In this document: piece after piece, positions 48,901-60,224 of the stretch
Layout of the letters: the number at the start of each line of letters is the position of its first letter
How positions within the stretch are numbered: position 1 is the first letter of the stretch
Assembly (NCBI GenBank): GCA_963693285.1
Contig: OY848917.1
Coordinates: 15,996,192-16,060,191, forward strand
Origin: Xestospongia muta
Lineage: Eukaryota; Porifera; Demospongiae; Haplosclerida; Petrosiidae
Length of the DNA stretch: 64,000 nucleotides
Direction of reading: 5' to 3'
Program-made: the position numbers and the translations under genes
The notes under the pieces: model-generated
What the model was told of the DNA's origin: nothing
Databases searched by the model: none
The model's input: only the letters and a program-made list of their open reading frames with translations

Positions 48901-51900
48901 CACATACCAATGCAAGAATTATTATTAATTTGCTTTGCAAATCCTTTCCAGCAGGAACATCTAAATCCTCCTTCTATGTTCTCACATCCTTGACTACATC
49001 CAGCATTGTTTACAGAGCATTCATTGATATCTGCATAATCATAATCACATAATAATAATTGTATTTCTTTAAGTCAAAGCCATGTACTAATGAAAAATCC
49101 CAACAACTTATTTTTACTAGTTACACATTTGCTGTTAATTGTGATGTGTGTGAAGATAGAGAGAGATAAAGAAACTAAGGACATATGCTGATATTAGTAT
49201 GTTTATATACCATCACAAGTATGATTGTCCAAGTTCAGATTGTATCCATGTCTGCAGTCACAGTGATAAGTACCCACATCATTAGTACAAATTTGTTCAC
49301 AACCTCCATTGTTGATAGTACATTCATCGATATCTATTAAATTATTATTTCAATATGTTATAATAATAGCAATTATTAATACCTGTACATGTCCTTTTAT
49401 CCTCACGTAACATATATCCTTGATGACAGGAGCAGATAAATGATCCATTGGTATTTGTACATATCTCCTCACATCCACCATTAGAGATAGAACATTCATT
49501 GATATCTATTGATAATTTTTTAACAATGAATTATTTGATTTCATTAATAATGTATACATTAATATGTTTTCAAAAAATCCATTTATGTTAAAAATGAACA
49601 TATCAAGCAACTGTTCTTACCAACACAAGTGTGCTTGTCATATTCAAGGATATAGTTATTCATACAGTAACAATAGTATGATCCAACAGTGTTGTTACAG
49701 TAATGATTGCATCCTCCATTGTTAGTGTTACATTCATTGATATCTAGACAATTTACAACAGCTTAAGACAACTGCATAATATCTGTGCAATCATTCATGA
49801 TGAACTTTAAAATGAACAAAGTAAATCTACATATAACAGAAACTTTGTATCATTCTTGCTATCAAATTTTTCAGAATTGAAGAAAGATTATGAAATTAAT
49901 ACATTGAACTTTCAATGTACATAAAATTGCCCATGTGTGCATGTATGTGTGTGCATGTGCCGTGACAAAATTATACCATGTATATGCCCAACCAGGCTTA
50001 CTTATGTGTAACATAGTGTTAATGAACTATTTTTATTTGCAGTATTTTCTTTACTCACCAACACAGGAAAACGTATTAACTAGTTTGTATCCTGAATGAC
50101 ATCCACAATGGTAATTTCCTACTTTGTTTATACATATTTGCTGACATTCTCCATTGTTAATAGAACATTCATCGAAATCTGCAAATATAAATTAATTAAT
50201 TTATTATATCATCTTTATCATGATCAATTATGCTTTCTTACATATCAAAATTGATATAGATATGTTGGACAAATTATTCATGATAATACTTTTACATCTC
50301 AGTGAACATACCAACACAAGTTTTGTTGTCAACATGTATATAATATCCATTAAAGCAGAAACATTGAAATCCTCCTATTATATTATGACATCTTTGACTA
50401 CATCCAGTAGTGTTTCCATTACATTCATTAATATCTGTTGAAAAATAATGACAATTTGATGATCAAACAAAAACAAGTCAGAAAACTATACCAACAATTG
50501 GATGCTAAAATATTGACATAATACTAAATAATGCCATGCCATAATTATAAAATTGTGCATTTAATATCAACAGAAATATTTATGTTATTTAGAAATCTAA
50601 GAAAACTAAAACAATATATGTGAGTAATCTGCAATTATTTTCCTATAAAATAACAATTTAGTTCCTTTTAAACTATAACTTTGCATTTAAACCAATGCAA
50701 GTACAGTTGAGTCATACTGATATAGATTAATGAATGATATATACAAAATATTATTGTTATACATTAGTTTTTTTTTACCATCACAAGTATGATTGTTCAA
50801 GTTAAGATTATATCCATGATTACAACGACAGTGATAAGTACCCACATCATTGACACATGTTTGTTCACAACCTCCATTGTTGAAAGTACATTCATTGATA
50901 TCTATTAAATTATTATTATTTCAATATGTTATAATAATATTAATTATTAATACCTGTACATGTCCTTTTATCTTCATGTAACATATATCCTTGATGACAG
51001 GAGCAGATAAATGATCCATTAGTATTTGTACATATCTCTTGACATCCACCATTAGAGATAGAACATTCATTGATATCTAATGTCAATAATAGTTGAAAAG
51101 AGAATATCCAATGATGTATAATGCATATTCAATTTAAAAAAAAATGATATTGATATATCTCTAATGCACTGAAACTTTGTTTTTTAATGCATCATGAATC
51201 AATTTAAATTGTTTATTTTGATTTGTATAATATATACAAAAGATCTATGTCAGTAGTAAATGTCAACAATATAGAGTGGTTGAAGTTATAGATCTTTTAT
51301 AATTATAATTATAGTTAACGTTATTAATCATCAGGTTAGATGGTTTATACATCAAATGGTTCAATGGTTTAAACATCAAATAGGGCACTTGAAATTCCCT
51401 CTAAATTGTGTTGTATTTCTTGAAAAATCCTCAAAACCCATTGTCTAATCTAAACTGTTGAAATAGATTGGCTGTTTTAACTAACTAATGGCCACTTGGG
51501 TTGCATTATGCCTAAAAAGAACATATATTATTGGATATAATCATGAACATATGCTGTTATGACTACCAATTAATATGGAAGTTTATATAATTCAATTGAC
51601 AGTTTAATATATATAGTTCAACAGTATGACCTGGCAGAAAGGAGATACATGTGTTTAGAAGAGGTGTTCCAATAGAAGCTTCATATTGACAACCCTCATA
51701 CAAATGTCAGGCAACTATTATAACTAAGTGGTTACATAATCTCAAACTCAGATAATTATCTACTACTTGACTTGTCAATTATTATACTTACAAGGAAAAC
51801 TGTGTAGTAAATATGTTTACAAATATCTCATCATGTTTTATGTACAACTCAAATGACTACATATTGGTTAAATCAACTAATCTACTTTAAAGTGATTCAC

Positions 51901-54469
51901 ACCCACATATAATGGAAGTATTGTTTTATTATGTGAATTCATTAATCTGTCTACACTCTGTGTTTATTTTCTAAATATTCTTTAGACATCTAAAACAACT
52001 CAGCTCTTTGATCATCAGCACAAATGTACATTTGTTATCACAACATACAAAAACATAAAGTAATGCACTGTCATGTCAGAAGTAGCAATTTGAAAACAAA
52101 ATTAGCAACCACTAGCAGAAATATCCTGTACAGTAACTTATAATTGTTAATGTTAGAAGAATTTCAATATTGCCTTTAATATTCAATAAGAGATTTGTGA
52201 TTAACATATGCCTGTTATGATTACCAATTAGTATGGAAGTGACAGTTTATATAATTCAACACTATGACCTAGCAGAAAGGCATGCATGTGTTTAGGAGGA
52301 CTGTTTCAATAGAAGCTTCATAGTGACAGCTGCCTTCATGCACATGTCAGGCATCTATGATAACTCCTATATCTAACTGTTTACATAATCTCAAGGCTCA
52401 GATAATAATCTACTACATGACTTGTTAATTAGTATACTAATAAGGAAAACTGTGTAGTAAATATGTTTACTAATCATGTATTATGTACAAATCAAATGAC
52501 TATATATTAGTTATATCAACTAATCTATTTTTAAAGTGACACACACACATACACACATACACACATATATATAATGCAGGTATTAGTTCATCATGTGAAT
52601 TCGTTAATCTGTGTGCACTCTGTGTTTATTTTGTAAGTATTCATTAGACATCTAAAAACATTTCCTCTCTTAGATCATCACCACTAATGTACATTTGTTA
52701 TCATAATATTACATCAAACATACAAAAAATATAAAGTAATGCACTGTCATCTCAGTAGTAGGACCTTGAAAAAAAATTAGTAACGATTAACAGAAACAAA
52801 TTGTACAGTAACTTAAAATGTTAGAAGAAATTCAATATTTGCTTTAATATTCAATAAGAGATTGTATTATATTACCTTGATCACAATAATGTCCAGTCCA
52901 TCCTTGAAAGCAGTTACATGTGTAATTATTGTTAATAATTTCACATATTCCATGAACACAAGATGAATTACAATCAATTACAGCACCTATACCATATAGA
53001 GATAAATAACACTAAAGTTATGTTCATTTCTAATTATATTGTGTTTATATACCTTTATTGATGGGCATCAACATCATACCAACTAGTAAACCATATCCAC
53101 GATATCTCTTAAAACCATATAGTAAAACAGACAGTGTACCATTGCCTGTGTGTACTACTGTACGTCTAGGATAACTTGTTGTCACTGTCTTAGTTCCATA
53201 TCCTACAATGTCCATAGATGAGTTCAATATAGTAACCCAATTAGTAAGTGGTACTCCATCAAATAATATGGAGTTTGGAGAGAAATTCTCAGGAGTTGTT
53301 GTGATACTGATACCGACAAAATCCATATTGAAAATAGGAAAGTCATATCTACTAGAATACTGTTCTATAGATGGTACTAGTATCATTATAGGATCTCCAA
53401 AGTTATCATCTAATGAACCACCAGTAGCAAATAATGCAACAATGATTGGTTTGTTTGCTTGAATGTGACAATACTGGGAAGAACTGAAAAAGAAAGTGTA
53501 ATTTCCTCCTTTATTATTAATAATAATGACATTAGTTCTTGATCCGTTACATGATATAGTTATTGTAGTATGATCTTGAGATGTCACTAGCTTTGTATAC
53601 TGTCCACTTTGTCTATGTTCAAAAGGTACTAGTAGAAACTGTTTACCCCAAGCTACTGTTGGTGGAATCTGTTGTGTCATATGTTCACAATAATTAACTC
53701 CAAGTGGTACTTGACCACATTCATGTCCACTGATGACAGTCAATGGTTTATTAGAGACAATGTGAGTTCCTGTAAGATCAATTAATGGTGCACCAAAATA
53801 AAGACTCTGTCCTTGATGAAGAACAAGATGATGAGGAGTACTTTTAGAAACATTTACAAGCTGATCTATAGATGATTGAGTATCTGAAGGAAGAGACACA
53901 GTATCTGATGGAGTGATGATAATATTAGTGTCATTATCACATCCAACAAGTAGTATTTGACTTGATCCAACATTGCTTGTTGGAGATAATGCATAGTATT
54001 CATACTTAGTGATATTATAGTCATGACAAGGTAAGACAAGATATTCTCCAAGACTTCCTGAACGCCAATTAAATGCACTTACAGCAATTGGTCGATCACT
54101 ACTAACATGAATACTTCTGTTACGATTATCATAAGTGCTAGATTCAGACACCACATTTCTGTTTGTGAGAGTGACAACTGGAACGTTATTTGGCGATAAT
54201 ATTGATCTGTATAAAGTAGTCTCTGGTGTCGTGATTTTTACAGACACATTATTACTAGTAGTAGATATGGCCAGAACTAATTGACCACTTGTACTCCCAG
54301 CATTTATCAATAGTCCAAAGTAGAAGTCAGTGCCATAATTAGTGAAGTTAGTTCCAGTACATCTTGGTACTAAGAAGAAATTACACAATTATGTAACAAT
54401 ATTAACTCATTATGACATACCTACAACAAGAAACAACAGTGATATGAACATCACTACAAACTGTGACAT
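45575..54469 (-). CDS. Receptor-like gene copy 4: signal peptide, IgGFc domain, EGF, 14 cbEGF, TM, tail
   Basis: Exons: signal peptide 54421-54469 ([16 protein letters not shown], same as copy 3); IgGFc 53053-54369; classical EGF 52876-52986; 14 cbEGF exons from 51076 to 46330; stalk 46183-46247; TM 46060-46123; tail 45575-45945. All phases agree with the other copies. It keeps the three EGF exons missing from copy 2 but has only one copy of the block amplified in copy 3, so it may be closest to the ancestral layout. One donor (exon 50779-50901) is GTAAAAAAAA, the weakest in the gene. A 250-bp palindromic element lies in the intron at 48370-48625. Confidence 0.8.
46330..51076 (-). CDS. Fourteen calcium-binding EGF exons, copy 4
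   Basis: Transcript order: 50954-51076, 50779-50901, 50312-50434, 50059-50178, 49621-49743, 49383-49505, 49211-49333, 48908-49030, 48660-48782, 47271-47393, 47056-47178, 46884-47006, 46530-46652, 46330-46452. All 123 bp except 50059-50178 (120). The latter starts DFDEC rather than DINEC. Exon order matches copy 3 with its extra blocks removed. Confidence 0.82.
48370..48625. mobile_element. Palindromic MITE-like element in copy 4 intron
   Basis: Arms of more than 100 bp are inverted copies: left GTAAAAATTGATTTGTTAAT...ACAGGTTGCA, right its complement ending TTTACAC. Absent from the equivalent introns of copies 2 and 3. No ORF. Confidence 0.75.
53053..54369 (-). CDS. IgGFc-binding-type domain exon, copy 4
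   Basis: 439 codons. N-terminal part as in copy 3 ([23 protein letters not shown]); middle part shares CHDYN and [11 protein letters not shown] with copy 1 rather than the CRDYN and CDNDINI of copies 2 and 3; end has INKG like copy 3 but [10 protein letters not shown] like copies 1 and 2. Private changes include [16 protein letters not shown] and KSTPHHL. The domain keeps all six cysteines. Confidence 0.82.
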
Positions 54470-54573
54470 TGTGATGAAGTTAATCGCATTGTAATCTCTA
54501 GACGAGTTGCTCTGATTTTAATAGCAACAAAATTAACAATTGTTAATAATTAATTAACATAGTTCTTCCCATT

Positions 54574-54614
54574 TACCACGCCCAGTCAAGGAATTTCATA
54601 TCGTGGCAACCAAC
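54574..54614 (-). promoter_or_regulatory. Conserved proximal promoter block, copy 4
   Basis: GGGCGTGG on the minus strand at 54576-54583, 107 bases from the ATG as in copy 3, with the same degenerate dyad and the same transposable element immediately upstream. Confidence 0.45.
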
Positions 54615-54622
54615 GAACGTCC

Positions 54623-55193
54623 TAGTCAAGGCGTAGCCTGACCCTCTCTTGTCGGAGGGTCAGGAAAACTACGCACACTAAACTTGTTCTGCTGCAAAAT
54701 TTTTGCAGCAAAGGAAGTGACGTCTGCTGCAAAGGAAGTGACATCATTATCTATCAATCAACATGGCTGAGATTATAGAAAAGTAGAGAGGCACCTTGGG
54801 TTTATTCTAAAAGAAAAACAGAGGAAAGTAATTGCTGCTTTTGTTAAAGGGAATGATATCTTTGCTGTGCTACCTACTGGATTTGGTCAGTACTGATAAT
54901 GCAGTCATCAGCATCGTTAACACTTTTGCGAGTGCTTGACTCCAATCTCTCAAATCTGTATAGTGCTGAGACATATTCTATACTTACACAAAAAACACAC
55001 ATTCAGTTGAACTTGCACTTGATAGTAATATGAATATTCCCTTGATAACTTCCAGCACCCTGCATGATGCATGTGATATAAGCCATGCATGTATTATACT
55101 AAAATAGCAATATAGTTAGCCATTCCTGAACTGTCCTTGGTCATGCAGAAATTTGAAGGATTATTGCCTATCACTCACCAGCATCCCCTTCTA
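54623..55193. mobile_element. Truncated copy of the TIR element
   Basis: Starts with the same TIR (TAGTCAAGGCGTAGCC) after the same CGAACGTCC (54614-54622). The helicase-like fragment at 54764 is frameshifted and has lost the Walker A lysine (PTGFG then VST). At about 55190 it jumps to sequence equivalent to 32150, so the right half of the element and about 2.7 kb beyond were deleted in this copy. Confidence 0.8.
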
Positions 55194-55369
55194 GACAAAA
55201 AATATTAAACCAACAGCTAAGAGACCCTACATAAGTAATTATACACAATCAATAATTTGTTACAATAATAATAATAATAATAATAATAACAACGATAACA
55301 ACAATAATAGTAATAATTTTAGCTTATCATCTAATTAAGAAAGAAAAGTCAAAAATATAGTTTAAGTTA

Positions 55370-56560
55370 ACTTACTTTGTTGACAAGTCTAATTGTCTGT
55401 ATAACCAACATCACAGACACATTGAAATAATCCCTCAGTATTATTATAATATGTATTGTACAATTGTTGTCTTGTGAGTCACGTAAACAATCTCCATTAT
55501 TATTGGAACACTTGACAGTAAGTAAAAGTGATATCATTAGAGAAATAGAAAGTAATTTCTTACCAATATATGTAGTGTTGTCAGAGCTCAAGATGTAGCC
55601 TTGGCTACAATGACAAACACCCATTCATATTGTTGCAACTAACTGAGCAGAGAGATTACTTAGAAAGACCTTTATCACATTATATCTACCATTGTCAATG
55701 AGGCATTCATTTATGTCTATAGAAAAAACAGTTAATACAATAACAAAATATGAAGTTGGGTAACATCATGTTTATCTAATTTAGATTTGTATAATAGTGT
55801 GGCTTGTATATTAAGAGTTAACATATTTTTAAGATTGTGCTTTTGACTTGATTAGAAAAAAGATAGAAATAATGTCAATTTAATAAAATATACAAAAGAC
55901 ATTTAGAGTAGAAACATGAATGGACTGGTACATTATACTAACTACACTTATCCAGGCAAGAGTTAATACTAGAAATTTAGAACATTCACAAAAAATGATC
56001 CAAGACATCATTTCATGTCCTTACAATACACCACATTTGCAATTGTCATTAACTTTTAAGCATTTGTCAATATTAGGTAAGAGATATATGTAATGAGACT
56101 GTGCTATACTACTTTTAACTTACCAATACATATCACGTTGTCACTATCAAGTTCATAACCTTGACTACAGCTACAGTTATAATAGCCTGGAGTATTGAAA
56201 GATGTAGACACACAGTCTTCACCATCATACTCAAAGAACATCCTCCATTTTCTTAAAGACACTCATTAAAATCTATAGTTATCATCATAATAGAAATGAA
56301 CAAATTGTTACAATAATGTGATATTTACCATAAGAAGCAGCATTGCTACGATTGTCAAATATATATCCCTTTATATATGAACATTTAAATGTACCATTAA
56401 TGATAGTACATTTTTGCTGGTAATTATGTGTTATTCAGTACATTTATCAAAGTCTATAAAATTTTAAATATAAAATTTATCAAAATATAAAAAAATACCA
56501 ATGCATTTTCTATCATTTTGTGGATCCAACTTATATTCATTCTTACAACTGAAGTTATGT
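55370..56560 (-). pseudogene. Second copy of the decayed EGF/Sushi gene
   Basis: Aligns with 32330-33560. Fragments include GVCHCSQGYILSSDNTTYIG near 55620-55563 (last cysteine replaced by Y) and a decayed EGF near 56270-56120, which has DFNEC followed by a stop. More degraded than the first copy. Confidence 0.55.
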
Positions 56561-56609
56561 CATCCAGGATGGTTGTGAGATTATGAGATACAGTTATAAA
56601 AATTCTCCT

Positions 56610-56882
56610 GCTATGAAAATTGACAGAAACATCAAAAGTTAAATACTAACAAATTTTCTAGATAAAATCCGTTAAACTAATGACAAAGTTTGACAAGTTG
56701 AAAGAAGACTAAAAAAACACAGGAAAGACAGAACAAGAGTTTGTTCCATTAAAACTAATGTGTACAAAATACAATTTTCTTTAATTTGAACATGGGAGTT
56801 TTTTTTTAAATGTTCCGTGTTGGAGTTATGGCAAATTTTATTTACACAAATAGCCTTCTTTGCCAATGGTTGTAACGTTAAG
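56610..56882. repeat. Duplicate of 43946-44220
   Basis: Direct repeat with small indels, ending about 38 bases before the acceptor of the Death-domain exon. Confidence 0.75.
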
Positions 56883-56920
56883 CAGATGTGTGTATATTGT
56901 TATAATCTATTTCTTTGCAG

Positions 56921-57228
56921 ATATTAGGAGAATTTTGAACAGAACACCTAACATGATTGATTTAATGATTGTCCTATCTCAAATTGAGTCTCAATACTCT
57001 ATGCTAGGAACAGCATTGAACATACCTTACCAAGCTATATCTAACTGTGCAACATTAAATGCCACTTTGCAGTTGTGGTTAGATGGTAATGGGAAGTACA
57101 GTCCAGTTACCTGGATAACAGTTATGGAAGCTGTAGAAGGCCCTATTGTTAACAACAAAAGAATTGCGAAAGAGATACGAGACTATTTAAACCAAGATGA
57201 AATATTTCATAAGTACATGGCTTATTAG
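56921..57228 (+). CDS. Death-domain terminal exon
   Basis: Acceptor TTTCTTTGCAG at 56910-56920 followed by an open stretch of about 102 codons to TAG. The sequence has the Death-fold pattern: LGTALNIPYQAI (helix 2 region), ATLQLWLDG (helix 4) and YSPVTWITVMEAVEGP (helix 5 tryptophan and the TW..L..AL-type motif), then IVNNKRIAKEIRDYL (helix 6). C-terminal Death domains of this kind are common in sponge signalling proteins. Upstream exons on the plus strand were not found, so the rest of the protein is unknown; AATTAAAG at about 57342 may be the polyadenylation signal. It might be a lone duplicated exon. Confidence 0.7.
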
Positions 57229-57610
57229 TATTTTCATTGTATGTATATGGCATTTGTTTTTTGACTTTTGTATCTATATAATGATCAATATTTGTGAAGC
57301 TATATATAAGGTTTACCAGTTGAATGTTGTGTACATGTGGTAATTAAAGTGATTATGAGAGATTACACACATTAATTTATATATGGAGGTTGTCAGAAAG
57401 AATACCCAGAAAATGTTAACCACTTTAATGAATATTATCAAAAAAAGCTAGATAATAGTATGACCATAGCCAATATCCAAATTAACTATGCATAGACTCA
57501 CCCAACTCAGAAACAATTAATCTACAAGATGATATGGGTCCAATCATGGATAAATTTACATAACTCCTAAACTATCGTGCTCACAGCAACCCTTAAATAT
57601 ATGAAGTAAA

Positions 57611-57736
57611 GAACCCTCACCACAGCCTGCCACATGCAACTGATACAACGAGTATTGCCATATTGCCATGTACAGTTCCATTGTATATAAGTGATCTAAA
57701 TCACAATTACTAATTTACCAAATTTATATGTGTACT

Positions 57737-57782
<46 letters not shown>

Positions 57783-57875
57783 TATTCAAGTGCACATATA
57801 CAATAGAACTGTACAAAGCAATATGGCCATACTCATTGTAATTCAGTTGCATGTGGCAGTCTGTGGTGAGGGTTC
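57611..57875. mobile_element. Fold-back element with (TA)n core
   Basis: GAACCCTCACCACAGCCTGC at the left end reappears inverted at the right end; homology of the arms extends about 85 bp with mismatches. The centre is a (TA)n run (57739-57772). No ORF. Confidence 0.7.
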
Positions 57876-57995
57876 TGCATTTCATTTCTCATTGAATATT
57901 TTCTAGAGGTAGTCATATCTTGCTGTACTATTAATGATTGAGCCTTACATATAATACATGTAGAAATGCACCATACATGATAAAACTCTAGACTG

Positions 57996-58115
57996 CATTG
58001 GCCCAGTAGGTCCCATTTTGGGCCTATCTTAAGATCTTAAGATCTAAACCCTAAACCCTAAAGCCTAAACTGTGGTGGCCCAGTAGGTCACGTTTAGGGT
58101 TTAGGCTTTAGGCAA
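57996..58115. mobile_element. Short inverted-repeat element with TTTAGGG-like words
   Basis: Contains GGCCCAGTAGGTC twice, CTATCTTAAGATC, and AAACCCTAAACCCTAAAG facing CGTTTAGGGTTTAGG. The same words occur in a better-preserved palindrome at 63724-63860, so this is a small repeat family. Confidence 0.65.
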
Positions 58116-58165
58116 AAGACATGCTTTGCTCAAGAATTATTTTTGAGAGGGTGGGGCTGCTGGTT

Positions 58166-58530
58166 TTACACTCCTTCATTAAAATCCTTAACACTATTGA
58201 AGTCACACTCCTTTATTAGAATCCTTAACACTTGAGTATTGAAGTCACACTCCTTCATTAGAATCCTTAACATATGACTATTGAAATCACACTCCACTAT
58301 TAGATTCCTTAGCACATGACTATTAAAGTCACACTCCTTCATTAGAATTCTTAGCACATGACTACTGAAGTCACACTCCACTATTAGAATCCTTAGGACA
58401 TGACTATTGAAGTCACACTCCTTCATTAGAATTCTTAGCACATGACTATTGAAGTCACACTCCTTCATTAGAATCCTTAGCACATGACTATTGAAGTCAC
58501 ACTCCTTCATTAGAATCCTTAACACATGAA
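58166..58530. repeat. 42-bp minisatellite
   Basis: Nine imperfect units of 42 bp (consensus CACACTCCTTCATTAGAATC...TGAAGT). As 42 is divisible by three, the minus strand stays open for about 119 codons as repeats of LRILMKECDFNSHV. The array abuts the 3' end of the piggyBac transposase reading frame. Confidence 0.9.
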
Positions 58531-59690
58531 CCAGAAAAGGTATTTGTAGTTTTTTGTTGTCTTTAGTCTAACGTGATTATACTGTCGGAGTTGATCGTTG
58601 ATATCAACTCCTCCCATGTATTGATTGTAAAGACATATTGACTCAGGACAGGAGTATTGTTTTTTATCTCCATTTTTTTGTTTTCTTTGTACAAATTGTA
58701 AAGGAACTGACTGGGAATTTGTTGCAACTACAGTCACAGGTTTTGTGTCCTGCCAAACACAAGCAGTCAGGTTTGTGTAGTGTTGACTTTGCAAAACCAT
58801 ACTTTCTCCTCTTTCAGAGAACCCACATTTGACATACGGATTTAATTTGTCAGGAAATCATTTACAATGTATCCTTATTGTACTACATCCATATAGATCT
58901 TTTTCATACAAGTCTACATATAATAAAGGGCTACTAAAGAAATTGTCAAAGTAAATATGATAGTATTGTTGAGTAATTTTTTTTGTAAGATCTTTTACAA
59001 CTCTTGAGCCCAAGCCTTTTTCGCTATCTCCAGTTTTCCCGACATAAACTTGAAATTCGAAGACATAACCATTGTGGCTGTCTGCACGCATCCATACCTT
59101 CACGCCACGTTTTACAGGTTTATTTGGCATAAATTGTTTCAAAGAGCTCCGCCCCTTATATGGAATCATAGCTTCATCTATTGTGCACTCACAATGAGGA
59201 TTATAGACTGCAAGAAATTGCTCTTTTATGAGATTTAACACATGCCTCACTTTTCCGATGTTATCATTATTTTGAGAACCTGGCAGTTGTAATAAGCAGT
59301 TATCGATGAAATGGAGTTGTCTGTGTATATTAAGAAATTTATCACGGCTTATTCGACGGTTGATGACGGTGTAGTTGAAGATGGTATGGTTTTTCTAATA
59401 GTCTTTCAATGAAGGCAAACAAACAATTCCCATGACTAGCATATAGCCAAAGTAAGCAAGCATGTCATTCATTAGGTGTAATTTCAGTCCACTCATGTAG
59501 ATTTTTGAGTGATGAAGTAGTATACCTATTTGTTTCTTCTATGATGTAATTGATGATAGCTGAGGTGAAGAAAAGTTGAAAAAGTTGAATTGCTGTAGTT
59601 GGTAAACTTATTGATGGTCCAATGGGATTGGTGAATGGCTTAAATGTGACTGGATGTAGTTCGTCAGACCAATTATACTCAATACTATTG
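58519..59690 (-). pseudogene. piggyBac-type transposase pseudogene
   Basis: Reads on the minus strand from about 59680 (WSDELHPVTFKPFTNPIGPS) through ETNRYTTSSLKNLHEW, a one-base frameshift near 59462, MLAYFGYMLVMGIVCLPSLK, then CTIDEAMIPYKGRSSLKQFM, IYFDNFFSSP and MGGVDINDQLRQYN. The four aspartates of the piggyBac active site (IDEAM, YFDNF, GGVDINDQ) are all present. Lesions: the frameshift, a TAG at the DYW position (about 59398) and a TGA after RIHCK (about 58856). It therefore died recently. The cysteine-rich C-terminal finger is missing; the frame runs into the minisatellite. Confidence 0.82.
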
Positions 59691-59784
59691 GATTACAATA
59701 AAGTATGTACAGTAGTTATTGTATATACTTACTTGTTTATTACATCATTAATGATTGGGGTTGTTTCACTTTCAGTAATCGAGT

Positions 59785-59893
59785 AAGAGTAAGAATTTTT
59801 TATCGTACATGCTTCATCAAGAATAACACGATTCCAATGTATCTGAAAGAGAGTATTACTAGCAGGTTGACGGTTGACACAAGCACTACATGA
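59785..59893 (-). pseudogene. Duplicated SNF2-exon fragment inside the piggyBac element
   Basis: About 105 bp nearly identical to 60498-60600, comprising the 5' part of the TTF2-like exon encoding [17 protein letters not shown], its acceptor and some upstream intron. It lies between the transposase and the element's terminal TTAA. Confidence 0.7.
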
Positions 59894-59945
59894 AGCCTAT
59901 AGAAAGGCCTCTCATCCTCCAATGCACGCAATTATTAAGCCTTCT

Positions 59946-59973
59946 AAAAGGCTTCTCGTCCCTGAAGGGTTAA
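59946..59973 (-). other. piggyBac terminus with TTAA target site
   Basis: Minus strand reads TTAA (59973-59970) then CCCTTCAGGGACGAGAAGCC, the TTAA-CCC arrangement of piggyBac ends. GAAGGCTT and AGGCCTTTCT follow as subterminal inverted words. The other terminus was not found near 58 kb. Confidence 0.55.
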
Positions 59974-60224
59974 GGTGCATTTAACCATCACTAATATAAG
60001 CCTATTGTTTTAGTTATATATCAATGTAATAATCTAGGTATTGTTTAAAAAACAATGTTAACAATACTAGATATATTATTTGTAACTATTAATATAACTG
60101 TCTGTGTTACTATTGATAGCATGTTACTATTTATAGCACAAGCACTGGTCTATAGTACAAATTTTGACCTTATGTGGAGCTCAGACATATTTTAGTCACA
60201 TGACTATCACATGCATTAACATAC

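Noticed and set aside
58166..58525. A repetitive 119-residue gene
   Set aside because: Frame is open only because the minisatellite unit is 42 bp; no start, homology or regulatory signals.
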